DNA of 64,000 bases from ECT2AJA-110-A sp035399845 (GCA_035399845.1 DAOPJV010000007.1:1-64000), one strand, 5' to 3'; shown: positions 34,271 to 43,922, numbered from the stretch's first letter. The notes: generated from the letters alone by a model not told the origin. Made by a program: numbers and translations.

Positions 34271-34877
34271 TGTGTTTGTTCCGGCGATTTGCGCCGCGCC
34301 CGCGTTGACGACGCGACAAGAACTCCCGCTGGCGCTTTGGAATTGCAGCCCCACATTCGGATCATCGTCCGCTGCCAGTTCCAGTCAGATTGTAGTCACA
34401 GTTCAGGCAGCGTCGAAGATCCGGCCTGAAGATGAAGTCGTTGTCGATTTTCGCCATGCAGAGCAGAAACACGAGATTCCCAAGACCCTGCCAAAAGAGC
34501 CCTCCGCCCAGAAACTCGGCCGCCCATGCGATAGAAGCTGGCGACTTGAATGCGAAGTAGATCAGTGAGAAACGAAGGAGCATCGCAACAAAGGCGGCGT
34601 AAACAGCGATGAGAATCACATCACCCGCTGTCCGCAGGGGACGCGACACATAGAAAATGCTGAATGCAAATACGAGGTGCATTAGTACGGCGCCCTCGAT
34701 CGGAATACCGTCCGCTCTTGACACCACCAATGTCAGAAACAAGGCGTAGGCGCACGAAAAAGCCGTCACCCACAGTATCCTGATCCGATGCGCCCTGACG
34801 CGCGTCGGCTTGGAATAATCTCGATCGTTTGCTTTCAATGGTCGTCCAATCGTGCCCGGACTCGCCCGCAGAGCCAA
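34263..34877 (-). pseudogene. Zinc-ribbon membrane protein with TGA at a ligand cysteine
   Basis: Paralogue of 33618-34178: it shares FYVSRPLRTAGDVILIAVYA with FCSRPLRTVGETLVLS and has a ribbon CLNCDYNLTGTGSG. At the third ligand the intact copy reads ACA TGC CCC GAG (T-C-P-E), but this copy reads CGA TGA TCC GAA (R-stop-S-E). Reading through the TGA gives SECGAAIP and a basic tail ending at 34263, overlapping the duplicated dehydrogenase start, exactly as in the intact unit. Three altered codons in a row favour decay over recoding. The intact part (171 residues, four helices) could still be made. The start is uncertain; 34877 is the first ATG. Confidence 0.75.
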
Positions 34878-34889
34878 CTGAATGTGACC

Positions 34890-36539
34890 CTACAGCGAAC
34901 ACGTCAACTCTCCCAGCCGCTTCGTCAGCCTGAGATTCTCCGCGTAATCGACGGGCATCGCAACGATGGACGGTTTGCCGCTGGCGAACGCTTTTTCCAG
35001 CGCCCCCTGCAGATCGGCGGACTTGTCCACATAGGCGCCGTAACCACCGAACGCCTCGGCCAGTTTCACGAAGTCAGGATTACGGAAACTCAGGTCGACG
35101 TGCCGGCCGAAGTGCGTCTCCTGTTTCCACTCGATCAGTCCGTAAGCGAAGTCCTCCCACACGAGGCAGACGATCGGGACGTTGTATCGCACGGCCGTTT
35201 CGAAATCCTGAATGTTCATCAGGAAACCGGCGTCGCCGCAGACGGCGATCACGCGCTTGTCCGGATGGATCAGTTTCGCGGAGATCGCCCCCGGCAGCGC
35301 GAAGCCCATCGAACAGAAACCATTCGGGATCAGGCAGGTGTTCGGCTCGTCGCAGTGAAAGTGCCGAGCAACCCACATCTTGTGGGCGCCGACATCAGAC
35401 AGGAGCAGATCGCCGGGGCCCAGCACGGCGCGACAGTCGGCCAGCGCCTTCTGCGGCCGGATTGTCCCCGTCGTCTCGTCGTCGTTGTGACTGTCAAAAT
35501 CGGCGATCATCTCGGCGCGCCGCTTCGCGTGGCGCGAAATATCGAACAGCGGCTCCTCCAGATCGCCGAGCGCCTCGATCAATCCATGCAGGCAGTTCGC
35601 GATGTCGCCAATGAGCTCGACATCCGCGCGATACTGATCGTCCACCTCGGCCGGCAGGAAGTCGATGTGCAGAATCTTCTTCGAATTGCCCTGATTCCAT
35701 CGCATCGGATCGTATTCGACGAGGTCGTAGCCGATCGCAATGACGAGATCCGCCTCGTCCATGATGCACGACACGTGATCACGCGACTGCAGTCCGATCG
35801 TGAAGAGACAATGCTCGCTGCTGCGCGGGATCGCCCCCTTGCCCATGAACGTATTGACAACGCCAACCCCCGTGCGCGTGACGAATCGGCAGAGTTGCTC
35901 GCTGCTTCGCTTACGTACGCAGCCGTTGCCCGCCAGGATGATCGGATTTTTCGCGGCGTGGATCAGCCCAACGGCGTCCACCAGCGCCTTCGGATCGGGC
36001 CCGGGCCGACGCGTCGGCACGGGCGGGATGGGAACTCCCTCGGCCTCCATCTCGGCGATGTCCTCGGGCAGTTCCACCAGGCAGGCGCCGGGCTTCTCAC
36101 ACTCGGCGAGTTTGAACGCCTTGCGGATCATTTCGGGGATATTGTCGGGGTGCTGGACCATGTCGGCCCACTTGGTCAGCGGCTTGAACATGTCCACGAT
36201 GTCCATCGCCTGATGAGATTCCTTGTGGAGGCGCTGCGTGCCGCCCTGCCCCGTGATCACCACCATCGGTGATCGGTCCATGTTCCCATTGGCGACGCCG
36301 GTCACGAGATTCGTTGCGCCGGGACCGAGCGTGGAGAGGCAGACGCCCGCCCTGCCCGTCAGCCGACCGTAGACGTCGGCCATGAACGCCGCCGCCTGCT
36401 CGTGCCGGCAGAGGATGAACCGGATCGGCGAGTTGTCGAGGGAGATCATCAGGTCGGCGTTTTCCTCGCCGGGCACACCGAAGATGAACTCGACGCCCTC
36501 CGCCTCCAGGCATTTCACAAACAGATCCGACGCCTTCAT
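34890..36539 (-). CDS. Thiamine-diphosphate enzyme, acetolactate synthase type
   Basis: A 549-residue enzyme. The ATG at 36539 follows GGAG by 9 nt. The N-terminal domain holds FGVPGEENADL and the catalytic Glu47 in CRHEQAAAFMADVYGRLTGRAG. The cofactor-binding block is GDAGFLMN with its partner in the C-terminal domain, followed by LVWEDFAYGLIEWKQ. This is the layout of catabolic-type acetolactate synthases (AlsS/IlvB relatives) that join two pyruvates, though other 2-oxo-acid reactions are possible. No regulatory subunit gene is adjacent. It is the first gene of a minus-strand unit leading through the duplicated zinc-ribbon genes to the aldehyde dehydrogenase. Confidence 0.9.
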   Translation of the reverse strand: MKASDLFVKCLEAEGVEFIFGVPGEENADLMISLDNSPIRFILCRHEQAAAFMADVYGRLTGRAGVCLSTLGPGATNLVTGVANGNMDRSPMVVITGQGGTQRLHKESHQAMDIVDMFKPLTKWADMVQHPDNIPEMIRKAFKLAECEKPGACLVELPEDIAEMEAEGVPIPPVPTRRPGPDPKALVDAVGLIHAAKNPIILAGNGCVRKRSSEQLCRFVTRTGVGVVNTFMGKGAIPRSSEHCLFTIGLQSRDHVSCIMDEADLVIAIGYDLVEYDPMRWNQGNSKKILHIDFLPAEVDDQYRADVELIGDIANCLHGLIEALGDLEEPLFDISRHAKRRAEMIADFDSHNDDETTGTIRPQKALADCRAVLGPGDLLLSDVGAHKMWVARHFHCDEPNTCLIPNGFCSMGFALPGAISAKLIHPDKRVIAVCGDAGFLMNIQDFETAVRYNVPIVCLVWEDFAYGLIEWKQETHFGRHVDLSFRNPDFVKLAEAFGGYGAYVDKSADLQGALEKAFASGKPSIVAMPVDYAENLRLTKRLGELTCSL

Positions 36540-36887
36540 GCCGATTCGCTCCTTCCGTGAACCACGAGCCGCTCGCCCCGATCGCCAATGCCCCGGGTTC
36601 GACGTCAATTGCGGATGATAGGCCTCCTGTTGCGGCCGTCGCCGAGAATGCCAATCTGACAGTCCAGTCGCTCCGTCAGCGGGCGTCGGCGACCAATCTG
36701 GCAGCGTCAGATCGCCGGGCATTCGCCAACTGCGACTGAGAAAGTTCATCGTAACTTGTTATTTCAGCTTTATTTACAACCATGACGCCATACGACGAGC
36801 TGCCGATTCAGCGTCTGGCACGGACGTTGCATTGAGGGACGACGGGCTCGGTGCGCCTGAGAGGCGGACCGAGGCGCCCTGGAGGCA

Positions 36888-37316
36888 TTGCGTTCCGTGA
36901 CGTTTGGTTCGCCCAAGCTGAGTCTGCTGATCGCCCACGCCGACGAGAGCGGCTGGCCGGCCGATTTGTCGAGCTGGCTGTCGCGCTGGCCGATCGGCGT
37001 CCACTGGACGCATTCCGACATGGAGGCGATCGGCGTCGCCACGAGCAATCCGGTCGACCTGGTGATCGTGGACGACCTGCTGCCGCCCTCGGGGGGGCTG
37101 GAGGCGGTTCGACGGATCCGCCGGATCGGTCTGACAACGCCATGTTTGTATGTCTGCGACGACCCGGCCCCGCGGCTGCTGTCGGACGCGATCAAGCTGG
37201 ACGTCTTCAGCGTCGTCGAAGGCGCGCGACATCGCGAACGGATCATTCGCATGATCTCCCGCATGGCGCGTCGCGTGTACGACATCGACCTGCCGACGCC
37301 GCCGAACATGAATTAA
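36888..37316 (+). CDS. Receiver-like protein with degenerate active site
   Basis: About 142 residues with a CheY-type fold: VDLVIVDDLLPPSGGLEAVRRIRRIG supplies Asp62 at the phospho-acceptor position. The switch position is Cys in LYVCDD rather than Ser/Thr, and the usual Lys-Pro is replaced by Glu-Gly (FSVVEGARHRER). It may therefore be a pseudo-receiver that is not phosphorylated. The start is uncertain: TTG at 36888 has GGAGG only 2 nt upstream, while GTG at 36897 lies 11 nt after the same GGAGG. It lies about 100 nt upstream of groES in the same direction and could be its regulator or a co-transcribed gene. Confidence 0.7.
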   Translation: MRSVTFGSPKLSLLIAHADESGWPADLSSWLSRWPIGVHWTHSDMEAIGVATSNPVDLVIVDDLLPPSGGLEAVRRIRRIGLTTPCLYVCDDPAPRLLSDAIKLDVFSVVEGARHRERIIRMISRMARRVYDIDLPTPPNMN

Positions 37317-37422
37317 CGCATCGGAGTGATTTCCGGCCCCGCGTGAGGCGCCGGTGAGATAAACAGGAAAGCGTCGGTTTCGGCGCATTGGATGACACGA
37401 GAAACTTCAAGGAGTTCGACAC

Positions 37423-37731
37423 ATGGCTGCGACGAAGACACGCATCAAGATTCGCCCGATCGGCGACAAGGTGGTTGTGAAGCGAATCGAGGCGGACGCC
37501 ATGACGGCGGGCGGCATCGTGCTGCCGGACAGCGCCAAGGAAAAGCCGAAGCGCGGCGAAGTCATCGCCGTGGGCGACGGCAAGCTGCTCAACACGGGCG
37601 AGCGCGCCAAGATGCAGGTCACGAAGGGCAATGAAGTGCTCTTCACAAGCTACGCCGGCACGGAAGTGAAGATCGACGGCGACGAATTCCTCATCATGGA
37701 CGAAAGCGACATCCTCGCGATTCTCGACTAA
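37423..37731 (+). CDS. groES: Co-chaperonin GroES
   Basis: A 102-residue subunit of the heptameric lid of the GroEL folding chamber. IRPIGDKVVVKRIEADAMTAGGIVLPD contains the mobile loop that touches GroEL, and DEFLIMDESDILAIL is the usual C-terminus. AAGGAG lies 8 nt upstream. No CIRCE-type inverted repeat (HrcA operator) is seen in the 106 nt upstream, so heat control, if any, is by another route. Confidence 0.97.
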   Translation: MAATKTRIKIRPIGDKVVVKRIEADAMTAGGIVLPDSAKEKPKRGEVIAVGDGKLLNTGERAKMQVTKGNEVLFTSYAGTEVKIDGDEFLIMDESDILAILD

Positions 37732-37874
37732 GGCGGGCGAAGGCGCCTCTCCGTGCGTCGGAGAGGATTCGGGCGAGGCCGTGTCGTCATCCGCGACGTT
37801 CGCGATCCGACACGCCACGCTCCACGAACCGGCTCACAGCCAAGCTGACGAGCCACAGCTGTCAAAGGGAACGA

Positions 37875-38183
37875 ATGAAGCCCAGCCTGTTTGTCACGGC
37901 CCTGGACGAATCGATCAAGTTTGGCCAGGAAGCCCGACTGATGTTGACGTTCGCCGGCAACGAAGACGCGTTGCACATCCAGCCGCTCGCCTACACGCGG
38001 GTGGAGGACAGCGGCTTTCGCATCGACATCCGCACGTCCGACATCATTGCGACGGACCTGGTGGACGACGTCCTCTATGTCGATTCCGACGTGATTGAAA
38101 CGGCGGAACTGCAGGTGAAGGAAGCCGGCAAGACCTGGCGGGAAGATCCCTACGACGGCATCAACGACGACTACGAAAAGTAA
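37875..38183 (+). CDS. Small acidic protein between groES and groEL
   Basis: A 102-residue cytoplasmic protein of unknown function, rich in Asp/Glu. It reads MKPSLFVTALDESIKFGQEARLM and ends in GINDDYEK. AAGGGA lies 5 nt before the ATG. The predicted structure alternates short strands and turns (FRIDIRTSDIIATDLVDDVLYVDSDVIETAELQV), like a small beta-barrel. It sits 143 nt after groES and 25 nt before groEL in the same direction, so it is almost certainly in the chaperonin operon; most bacteria have groEL directly after groES. A role connected to folding or stress is suggested only by position. Confidence 0.75.
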   Translation: MKPSLFVTALDESIKFGQEARLMLTFAGNEDALHIQPLAYTRVEDSGFRIDIRTSDIIATDLVDDVLYVDSDVIETAELQVKEAGKTWREDPYDGINDDYEK

Positions 38184-38208
38184 CCGAAACACGGAGTAAG
38201 AAAGCGTT

Positions 38209-39849
38209 ATGGCAGCGAAGAAGATCACGTTTGATATGGAAGCCCGCGAAGCGATTCGCAGCGGCGTCAACCAGCTCGCCCGGGCGGTCAAGGTCACGAT
38301 GGGCCCCTGCGGCCGCAATGTCGTCATCGAGAAGTCGTTCGGTTCGCCGACGGTCACGAAGGACGGCGTCAGCGTGGCGAAGGAAATCGAGCTCGACGAT
38401 CCGTACGCGGACATGGGCGCGAAGATGGTGAAGGAAGTCGCCACGAAGACGTCGAACGACGCGGGCGACGGCACGACAACGGCCACAGTCTATGTCGAGT
38501 CCATCTTCAATGAGGGCCTCAAGAACGTCGCGGCCGGCGCCAACGCGATGGAGCTCAAGCGCGGCATCGACCTCGCCGTGAAGTCGATCGTCGAAGAGTA
38601 CGCCCGCATGAGCAAGCCGGTGAAGGAGTCGAAGCAGATCGCCCAGGTCGGCACCTGCGCCGCGAACCACGACGCCGAGATCGGCAGGAAGATCGCCGAG
38701 GCGATGGACAAGGTCGGCAAGGACGGCGTCATCACCGTCGAGGAAGGCCAGACGATCGAGACGATTGTTGAGACCGTCGAGGGTATGCAGTTCGACAAGG
38801 GTTACCTGTCGCCGCACTTCGTCACGGATCCGGCCGAGATGGAAGCCCGTCTCGAAAAGCCCTACATCCTGATTCACGAGAAGAAGATCTCGAGCGTCAA
38901 GGACATCGTCCCGCTGCTCGAGAAGGTCGCCAAGAGCGGCCGCGCCCTGGTCATCATCGCAGAGGACATCGAAGGCGAAGCCCTCGCGACGCTCGTCGTC
39001 AACAAGCTCCGCGGCACACTCCAGTGCTGCGCCGTCAAGGCGCCGGGCTTCGGCGATCGCCGCAAGGCCATGCTGCAGGACATCGCGATCATGACGGGCG
39101 GCACGCCGGTCTTCGAAGAGACGGGTGTCACGCTGGAAGGTCTCGACATCAAGGACCTCGGCCAGGCGAAGCGCGTCGTGATCGACAAGGACAACACGAC
39201 GATCATTCAGGGCGCCGGCGCCGGTTCGGACATCAAGGCCCGCATCGACCAGATCCGCGCCGAGATCGATCGCACGACGAGCGACTACGATCGTGAGAAG
39301 CTCGACGAGCGCCTGGCCAAGCTGGCCGGCGGCGTCGCCATGATCAAGGTCGGCGCGGCGACGGAAGTCGAAATGAAGGAGAAGAAGGCCCGCGTCGAAG
39401 ACGCGCTGCACGCCTGTCGCGCGGCCGTCGAAGAGGGCATCCTGCCGGGCGGCGGCGTCGCCCCGCTCCGCGCTCTGGCCCAGGTTCTCGACAAGGAAGA
39501 GAAGAAGGCCAGGGGTGATCAGAAGACGGGCGTCGACATCGTTCGCCGCGCCCTCTGGGCCCCGATCAAGGTCATCAGCGAAAACGCCGGCCTCGACGGC
39601 AGCGTCGTCGCCCAGAAGGTCTTCGAGTCGAAGCAGGCGAACCTCGGCTTCAACGCACTGACCAATGAGTACGGCGACATGATCCAGATGGGTGTCATCG
39701 TGCCGGCCAAGGTCGAGCGCGTCGCCCTGCAGAACGCGGCCTCCGTCGCCTCCCTCCTCCTGACGACGGACTGCGCTGTCAGCGAGATCAAGGAAGAGAA
39801 GAAGGGCCACGGCGGCGGTCCGGGCATCCCGGGCGGCATGGGCATGTAA
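38209..39849 (+). CDS. groEL: Chaperonin GroEL
   Basis: A 546-residue subunit of the double-ring ATP-driven protein-folding chamber. Recognised by VKVTMGPCGRNVVIEKSFG, the ATP-site motif DAGDGTTTATV, the apical domain region VEGMQFDKGYLSPHFVTD, and the GGMGM tail. Length and composition are normal. It closes the groES operon and is followed by a strong terminator. Codon use is highly biased to C/G at third positions, as expected for an abundant protein. Confidence 0.98.
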   Translation: MAAKKITFDMEAREAIRSGVNQLARAVKVTMGPCGRNVVIEKSFGSPTVTKDGVSVAKEIELDDPYADMGAKMVKEVATKTSNDAGDGTTTATVYVESIFNEGLKNVAAGANAMELKRGIDLAVKSIVEEYARMSKPVKESKQIAQVGTCAANHDAEIGRKIAEAMDKVGKDGVITVEEGQTIETIVETVEGMQFDKGYLSPHFVTDPAEMEARLEKPYILIHEKKISSVKDIVPLLEKVAKSGRALVIIAEDIEGEALATLVVNKLRGTLQCCAVKAPGFGDRRKAMLQDIAIMTGGTPVFEETGVTLEGLDIKDLGQAKRVVIDKDNTTIIQGAGAGSDIKARIDQIRAEIDRTTSDYDREKLDERLAKLAGGVAMIKVGAATEVEMKEKKARVEDALHACRAAVEEGILPGGGVAPLRALAQVLDKEEKKARGDQKTGVDIVRRALWAPIKVISENAGLDGSVVAQKVFESKQANLGFNALTNEYGDMIQMGVIVPAKVERVALQNAASVASLLLTTDCAVSEIKEEKKGHGGGPGIPGGMGM

Positions 39850-39901
39850 GCCCGATCCACTGCAACCGACCGCCGACTTCGGCGGCGATTCCCATAGATG
39901 A

Positions 39902-39939
39902 CGCGGCCCGATCGACTTCGATCGGGCCGCGTTTTTTTT
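39902..39939 (+). terminator. Rho-independent terminator of the groEL operon
   Basis: A 14-bp perfect inverted repeat (CGCGGCCCGATCGA and its complement, 2-nt loop) is followed by eight T. It lies about 50 nt after the groEL stop. Confidence 0.95.
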
Positions 39940-40340
39940 CGGTCTCACCCGCCCCAATCGGGATCATCGCCCGAAATCTGATGAATCGCGGGCCGCCGGG
40001 CTTGCGATCGGCGACCAAACCCCATAAAAAGATGGTTAGGTCTTGTTTTTTGGGAAGGTCCTCGCCCCGGCCTTCACCGGGGAAGGTGTGGGAGCCCAGT
40101 CATCGTGCGCGGGCGAGTTGCAAAACTCGAATCGTCGCATGGCCGTTCGTCACGGCGTCACGACGCCGAATTCGCGGCAGCGCCCGCGTGCAATCGTGAC
40201 CTGGCCCCGCTTCGCAATCACACTCAAGCCGCCTTCCTGATTCCCATCCGCACGTCATCGGCGCCTCAATTCGGCGTCCACTCAACATTCAGTCCAAATT
40301 CATCCATTCATTTCAAGCCTCATGATAAAGGAGTACCACC
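39940..40340. other. Spacer before the C25 peptidase gene
   Basis: 400 nt without a credible gene. It holds a hairpin CCCCGGCCTTCACCGGGG at about 40062-40079 and a T run near 40044-40052. The last 20 nt carry the ribosome-binding site AAGGAG for the next gene. No promoter is clear. Confidence 0.5.
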
Positions 40341-43300
40341 ATGATTTCGCGTGCACCCAAGAGACTCGTGTGCATCGCAGCGACGGCCGCCGCCCTGTTT
40401 GCCGCGGCGCTTTCGGCCGCCGCAGACGCCTGGTATGCGGTAACGCCTGACGGCCTGCGGGCGAAGGAGTCCAACGCAGCCGTTGCGCCTGATCTGCGAC
40501 TCGTCGCGGACGAAACGGACCGACTCGAGTTCCGGGTTCGCGTCGAAGGTCTGCGGGTTCACACCTTCAAGACTCCGGACGGCGCCTTCGTTGAGGTTGA
40601 CTGGCCCGGCGCCGCCATCGCGGGCGATATCGGCGCCCCGGCCATTCCCGTTTTTCGCAGCGTGTTTGTCGCGCCGGTCGGCGCGAATGTCACAGCGCGC
40701 ATCGCCGACACAACGGACACGATCAGCCTCGATCCGGCGGCCGTCGGCGAGCCGATTCGCCTGGCGCCGGTTCGAGCGCCGATCCCGAAGATTCCCGGCG
40801 CCGCGGAGCAGGCCGGATACACCGTCGATCCGGCGGCCTACGCGATCAACGCGGCCATCCCCGCGAACGCGGTGGATATTTCCGAGCTCGGTATGGTTCG
40901 CGGTCGACGACTGATGCTCGTCGAGGCCCATCCGGTTCGATACAACCCGGCGAACCAGAAGCTCGAACTCACGCCGCAGATGGATGTGGTCGTCGAGTTT
41001 GGCGCCGCCCCCGTACAACCCGCGCAACGCGGTCTGACGCCGGGCCTGTCGTCGATCGTCCTGAACCCCTCGCTCGCGCCCGTCGACAAGGCGCAAACGG
41101 GGAATTACCTGATCATCGTCGCCGACGAATTCGCGAACGACATCGGCGCGTTTGCACAGGCAAAGACCGACCAGGGATTCAAGGTCACGACGTGGACGGC
41201 GCCCGCGGGCGTCACGACGGCACAGATTCTGACGTACATCAGTTCGCAGTGGGCGGATCCGCTGAACGCGCCCGATTACATTCTGCTCGTCGGCGATACG
41301 AACACGATTCCAAACTGGACGGGCGGCGGCGACGGAACGCCGGCGACTGACCTGCCCTACACGTGCATGGACGGCGCCGGGGACTGGTTCCCGGACATCG
41401 CCATCGGTCGTTTCCCGGTTCGAACAGGCGCCCAGCTCACGGCCGTCATCGACAAGACGCTCTATTTTGAGAACGGTCCGCTGGCCGATCCCTCCTACCT
41501 CTCCAGAGCCGTGTTCATGGCGTCGGAGGACAACTACAGCGTGAGCGAGGGAACGCATGACTACTGCATCGCGAACTACATGGAACCGAACAACTTCGAA
41601 TACCTGAAGCTGTACAGCCATACGAATAACGCGACAACGCAGCAGGTCAGAGACGCGTTCAATTCCGGGCGCGTGTTCGGTATCTACAGCGGCCACGGCA
41701 GCGAGACCTCCTGGGCCGACGGCCCGCCGTTCACGCAGACGGATGTGAATGGTCTTGTCAACGCAAACATGTACCCGTTCGTCTGCAGCTTTGCCTGCGT
41801 GACGGGCACCTACACGCTGACGGAGTGCTACTGCGAAACATGGATTCTGGCGCCCAACAAGGGCGCCGCCGCGATCTGGGGTTCTTCCGTCAACAGCTAC
41901 TGGACGGAAGACGACGTGCTTCAGAAGACGTTGTTCAGCGTGTTCTACGACGACTACATCCGCGAACTCGGCCCGGCGTTCAACCAGACGCGCGTCCGCT
42001 ACGCGGCCCAGATGGGCGGCGACGCTACGACGCGCCGCTACTTCGAAATGTACAACCTGCTTGGCGATCCGAGCCTGCTGATTCCGGACGCCGAGGCGGC
42101 CTTGCGCGTCAGCCCGTCCGGTGTGTTCCGGGCGGAAGGGCCCGAGGGTGGACCCTTCGCGCCGATCAGTTCGACCTACACGCTTCGAAATGTCAGCGAA
42201 GCGATGATCGAATACCAGGTCACGCACGATCCGGCCGCCACGTGGGTCTCGCTCGAAGGCCCGCTGACGGGTTCGCTCGCGGCCGGTCAGACGCTGGAGG
42301 TGACGGCGACGATTACCTCGGCCGCCGACAGCCTGCCGATCGGTCTGTTCACGGACACAATCAGTTTCGTCAATACGACGGATCATGTTGGCGACTCGAC
42401 GCGCGACATCTCCCTTGAGGTCGGGCGATACGTGTTCAACGCCACGGATACGCCGCTGCCGATCACTGACTACAACACGACGACCAGCGTTCTGAATGTC
42501 GATCAGCACTTCTGCATCGGCGATCTCGATGTGGCGCTCGACGTGTCACACACGTACATTGGCGATCTCATCGTCAGGCTCCAGTCGCCGACGGGAACGC
42601 AGGTCACGCTGCACAATCGCACGGGCGGTGGCGCCAGCGACCTGCAGCTGACGTATGACGACGAAGGCGCGGCGCCAGACGGTCCCGGCGCACTCGCCGA
42701 CTTCGATCGACAATCGCCGTTCGGCGCCTGGACGCTGAGTGTCGAGGACGCGGCCGGCGGCGACACGGGGAACCTCGTCGGCTGGGCGCTTCGAATCCTG
42801 CCGCTCGGCGACATCTGTCCGCCGGCGGCGACGGACGTGAGTGTCGCAACACCTGCGAACACGCCCCTGAGCGTGACGCTCCAGGGAATGACAGAGGGCG
42901 CGGGACCTCTGGCGTACACGATTGAGTCGCTGCCGACCAACGGGCAGCTCCGTGATGTGGCGACGAACGCTGTCATCGACACAGTCCCCTACATTCTCAG
43001 CGGATTCGGCGATACGGTTCGATACGCCCCATCCACCGGATTCAATGGTCTCGACACGTTCACGTATGACGTGAGCGACAATACGGGCGTGTCCGACCTC
43101 GCGACGGTCGATATTGACGTCGGCGGCCCCGAGCCGATCCTGGTATTCGACTTCAACCAGGACCCCGGATGGGCCACGACGGGATCATGGGCGTTTGGCC
43201 AGCCGACGGGCGGCGGAACGCACAATCTCGATCCGACGAGTGGATACACGGGAACCAACGTCTATGGCTACAACCTGAACGGCGACTACGTGGACGACAT

Positions 43301-43838
43301 GAGCTCCACGATGTACCTCACAACGACGCCGCTCGATTGCTCACAGGCGGCGGGTGTTTCCCTTCGATTCCGGCGCTGGCTGGGCGTGGAATCCTCCTCA
43401 TACGACCACGCCGACATCGAAGTGTCGAACGACGGCGTCAGCTGGACAGGCGTCTGGGCGCACTCCGGGGCGACCATCAGCGAGTCAAGCTGGACACTCC
43501 AGACCTACGACATCTCCGCCGTCGCCGATCATCAGCAGACTGTCTACCTCCGCTGGGGCATGGGACCGACGGATGGATCCGTCACGTATCCCGGCTGGAA
43601 TATCGACGACGTCGAGATCTGGGGACGCATGCCGGCGGCGCTGCAAGGTGACATGAACTGCGACGGCGTGACCGACATGGGCGACACGACGCCATTTGCG
43701 ATGGCCCTGGTCTCGCCGAACGACTACGCCGCGCAATACCCGAACTGCGGCATCGGCCTGGCGGACATGAACCAGGACGCCGTCATCGACGGAATCGACG
43801 TGCAGATGTTCGTGGATACGCTGCTGAACGGCGGTTGA
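40341..43838 (+). CDS. Exported gingipain-type (C25) cysteine peptidase with P-domain and dockerin tail
   Basis: A 1165-residue exported enzyme. GGAG precedes the ATG; the signal peptide ends AAADA. After a propeptide-like region the catalytic domain (about 255-600) has IIVADEF, IGRFPVRT, His452 in YSGHGSE and Cys486 in FVCSFACVTG, a spacing of 34 residues as in gingipains. A beta domain follows (about 595-695), then a proprotein-convertase P-domain (about 700-815, LIVRLQSPTGT), a cadherin/Ig-like linker (about 835-930), a MAM/carbohydrate-binding-like domain (about 935-1095), and a dockerin-like EF-hand pair (GDMNCDGVTDMGD, ADMNQDAVIDGID). Likely a secreted or surface protease; cleavage specificity is unknown. 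Confidence 0.92.
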   Translation: MISRAPKRLVCIAATAAALFAAALSAAADAWYAVTPDGLRAKESNAAVAPDLRLVADETDRLEFRVRVEGLRVHTFKTPDGAFVEVDWPGAAIAGDIGAPAIPVFRSVFVAPVGANVTARIADTTDTISLDPAAVGEPIRLAPVRAPIPKIPGAAEQAGYTVDPAAYAINAAIPANAVDISELGMVRGRRLMLVEAHPVRYNPANQKLELTPQMDVVVEFGAAPVQPAQRGLTPGLSSIVLNPSLAPVDKAQTGNYLIIVADEFANDIGAFAQAKTDQGFKVTTWTAPAGVTTAQILTYISSQWADPLNAPDYILLVGDTNTIPNWTGGGDGTPATDLPYTCMDGAGDWFPDIAIGRFPVRTGAQLTAVIDKTLYFENGPLADPSYLSRAVFMASEDNYSVSEGTHDYCIANYMEPNNFEYLKLYSHTNNATTQQVRDAFNSGRVFGIYSGHGSETSWADGPPFTQTDVNGLVNANMYPFVCSFACVTGTYTLTECYCETWILAPNKGAAAIWGSSVNSYWTEDDVLQKTLFSVFYDDYIRELGPAFNQTRVRYAAQMGGDATTRRYFEMYNLLGDPSLLIPDAEAALRVSPSGVFRAEGPEGGPFAPISSTYTLRNVSEAMIEYQVTHDPAATWVSLEGPLTGSLAAGQTLEVTATITSAADSLPIGLFTDTISFVNTTDHVGDSTRDISLEVGRYVFNATDTPLPITDYNTTTSVLNVDQHFCIGDLDVALDVSHTYIGDLIVRLQSPTGTQVTLHNRTGGGASDLQLTYDDEGAAPDGPGALADFDRQSPFGAWTLSVEDAAGGDTGNLVGWALRILPLGDICPPAATDVSVATPANTPLSVTLQGMTEGAGPLAYTIESLPTNGQLRDVATNAVIDTVPYILSGFGDTVRYAPSTGFNGLDTFTYDVSDNTGVSDLATVDIDVGGPEPILVFDFNQDPGWATTGSWAFGQPTGGGTHNLDPTSGYTGTNVYGYNLNGDYVDDMSSTMYLTTTPLDCSQAAGVSLRFRRWLGVESSSYDHADIEVSNDGVSWTGVWAHSGATISESSWTLQTYDISAVADHQQTVYLRWGMGPTDGSVTYPGWNIDDVEIWGRMPAALQGDMNCDGVTDMGDTTPFAMALVSPNDYAAQYPNCGIGLADMNQDAVIDGIDVQMFVDTLLNGG

Positions 43839-43871
43839 TTCAGTCGTCGGCAATCTGCCAGAAAGGTCTGC

Positions 43872-43902
43872 GGGGCGCGTCTGTCGGGCGCGCCCCATTT
43901 TT
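43872..43902 (+). terminator. Terminator between convergent genes
   Basis: An 8-bp GC stem GGGGCGCG/CGCGCCCC with a 9-nt loop and ATTTTTG after it, 33 nt past the peptidase stop. The stem could also stop transcription from the opposite gene at 43923, but the T tract only serves the plus strand. Confidence 0.85.
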
Positions 43903-43922
43903 GTTCCGCGGGTTCGCGGATC

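Noticed and set aside
34362..34364. Selenocysteine UGA in the zinc-ribbon gene
   Set aside because: Neighbouring codons are also changed and no convincing SECIS hairpin is seen just after the TGA; treated as decay, but kept in the findings as a testable alternative.
37317..37422. CIRCE (HrcA) operator before groES
   Set aside because: No TTAGCACTC / GAGTGCTAA inverted repeat is present.
38161..39957. 598-codon ORF on the minus strand opposite groEL
   Set aside because: Shadow of groEL caused by third-position C/G bias.
40320..42509. 729-codon minus-strand ORF opposite the C25 peptidase
   Set aside because: Arg-rich, overlaps a gene with clear catalytic motifs; no start signal.
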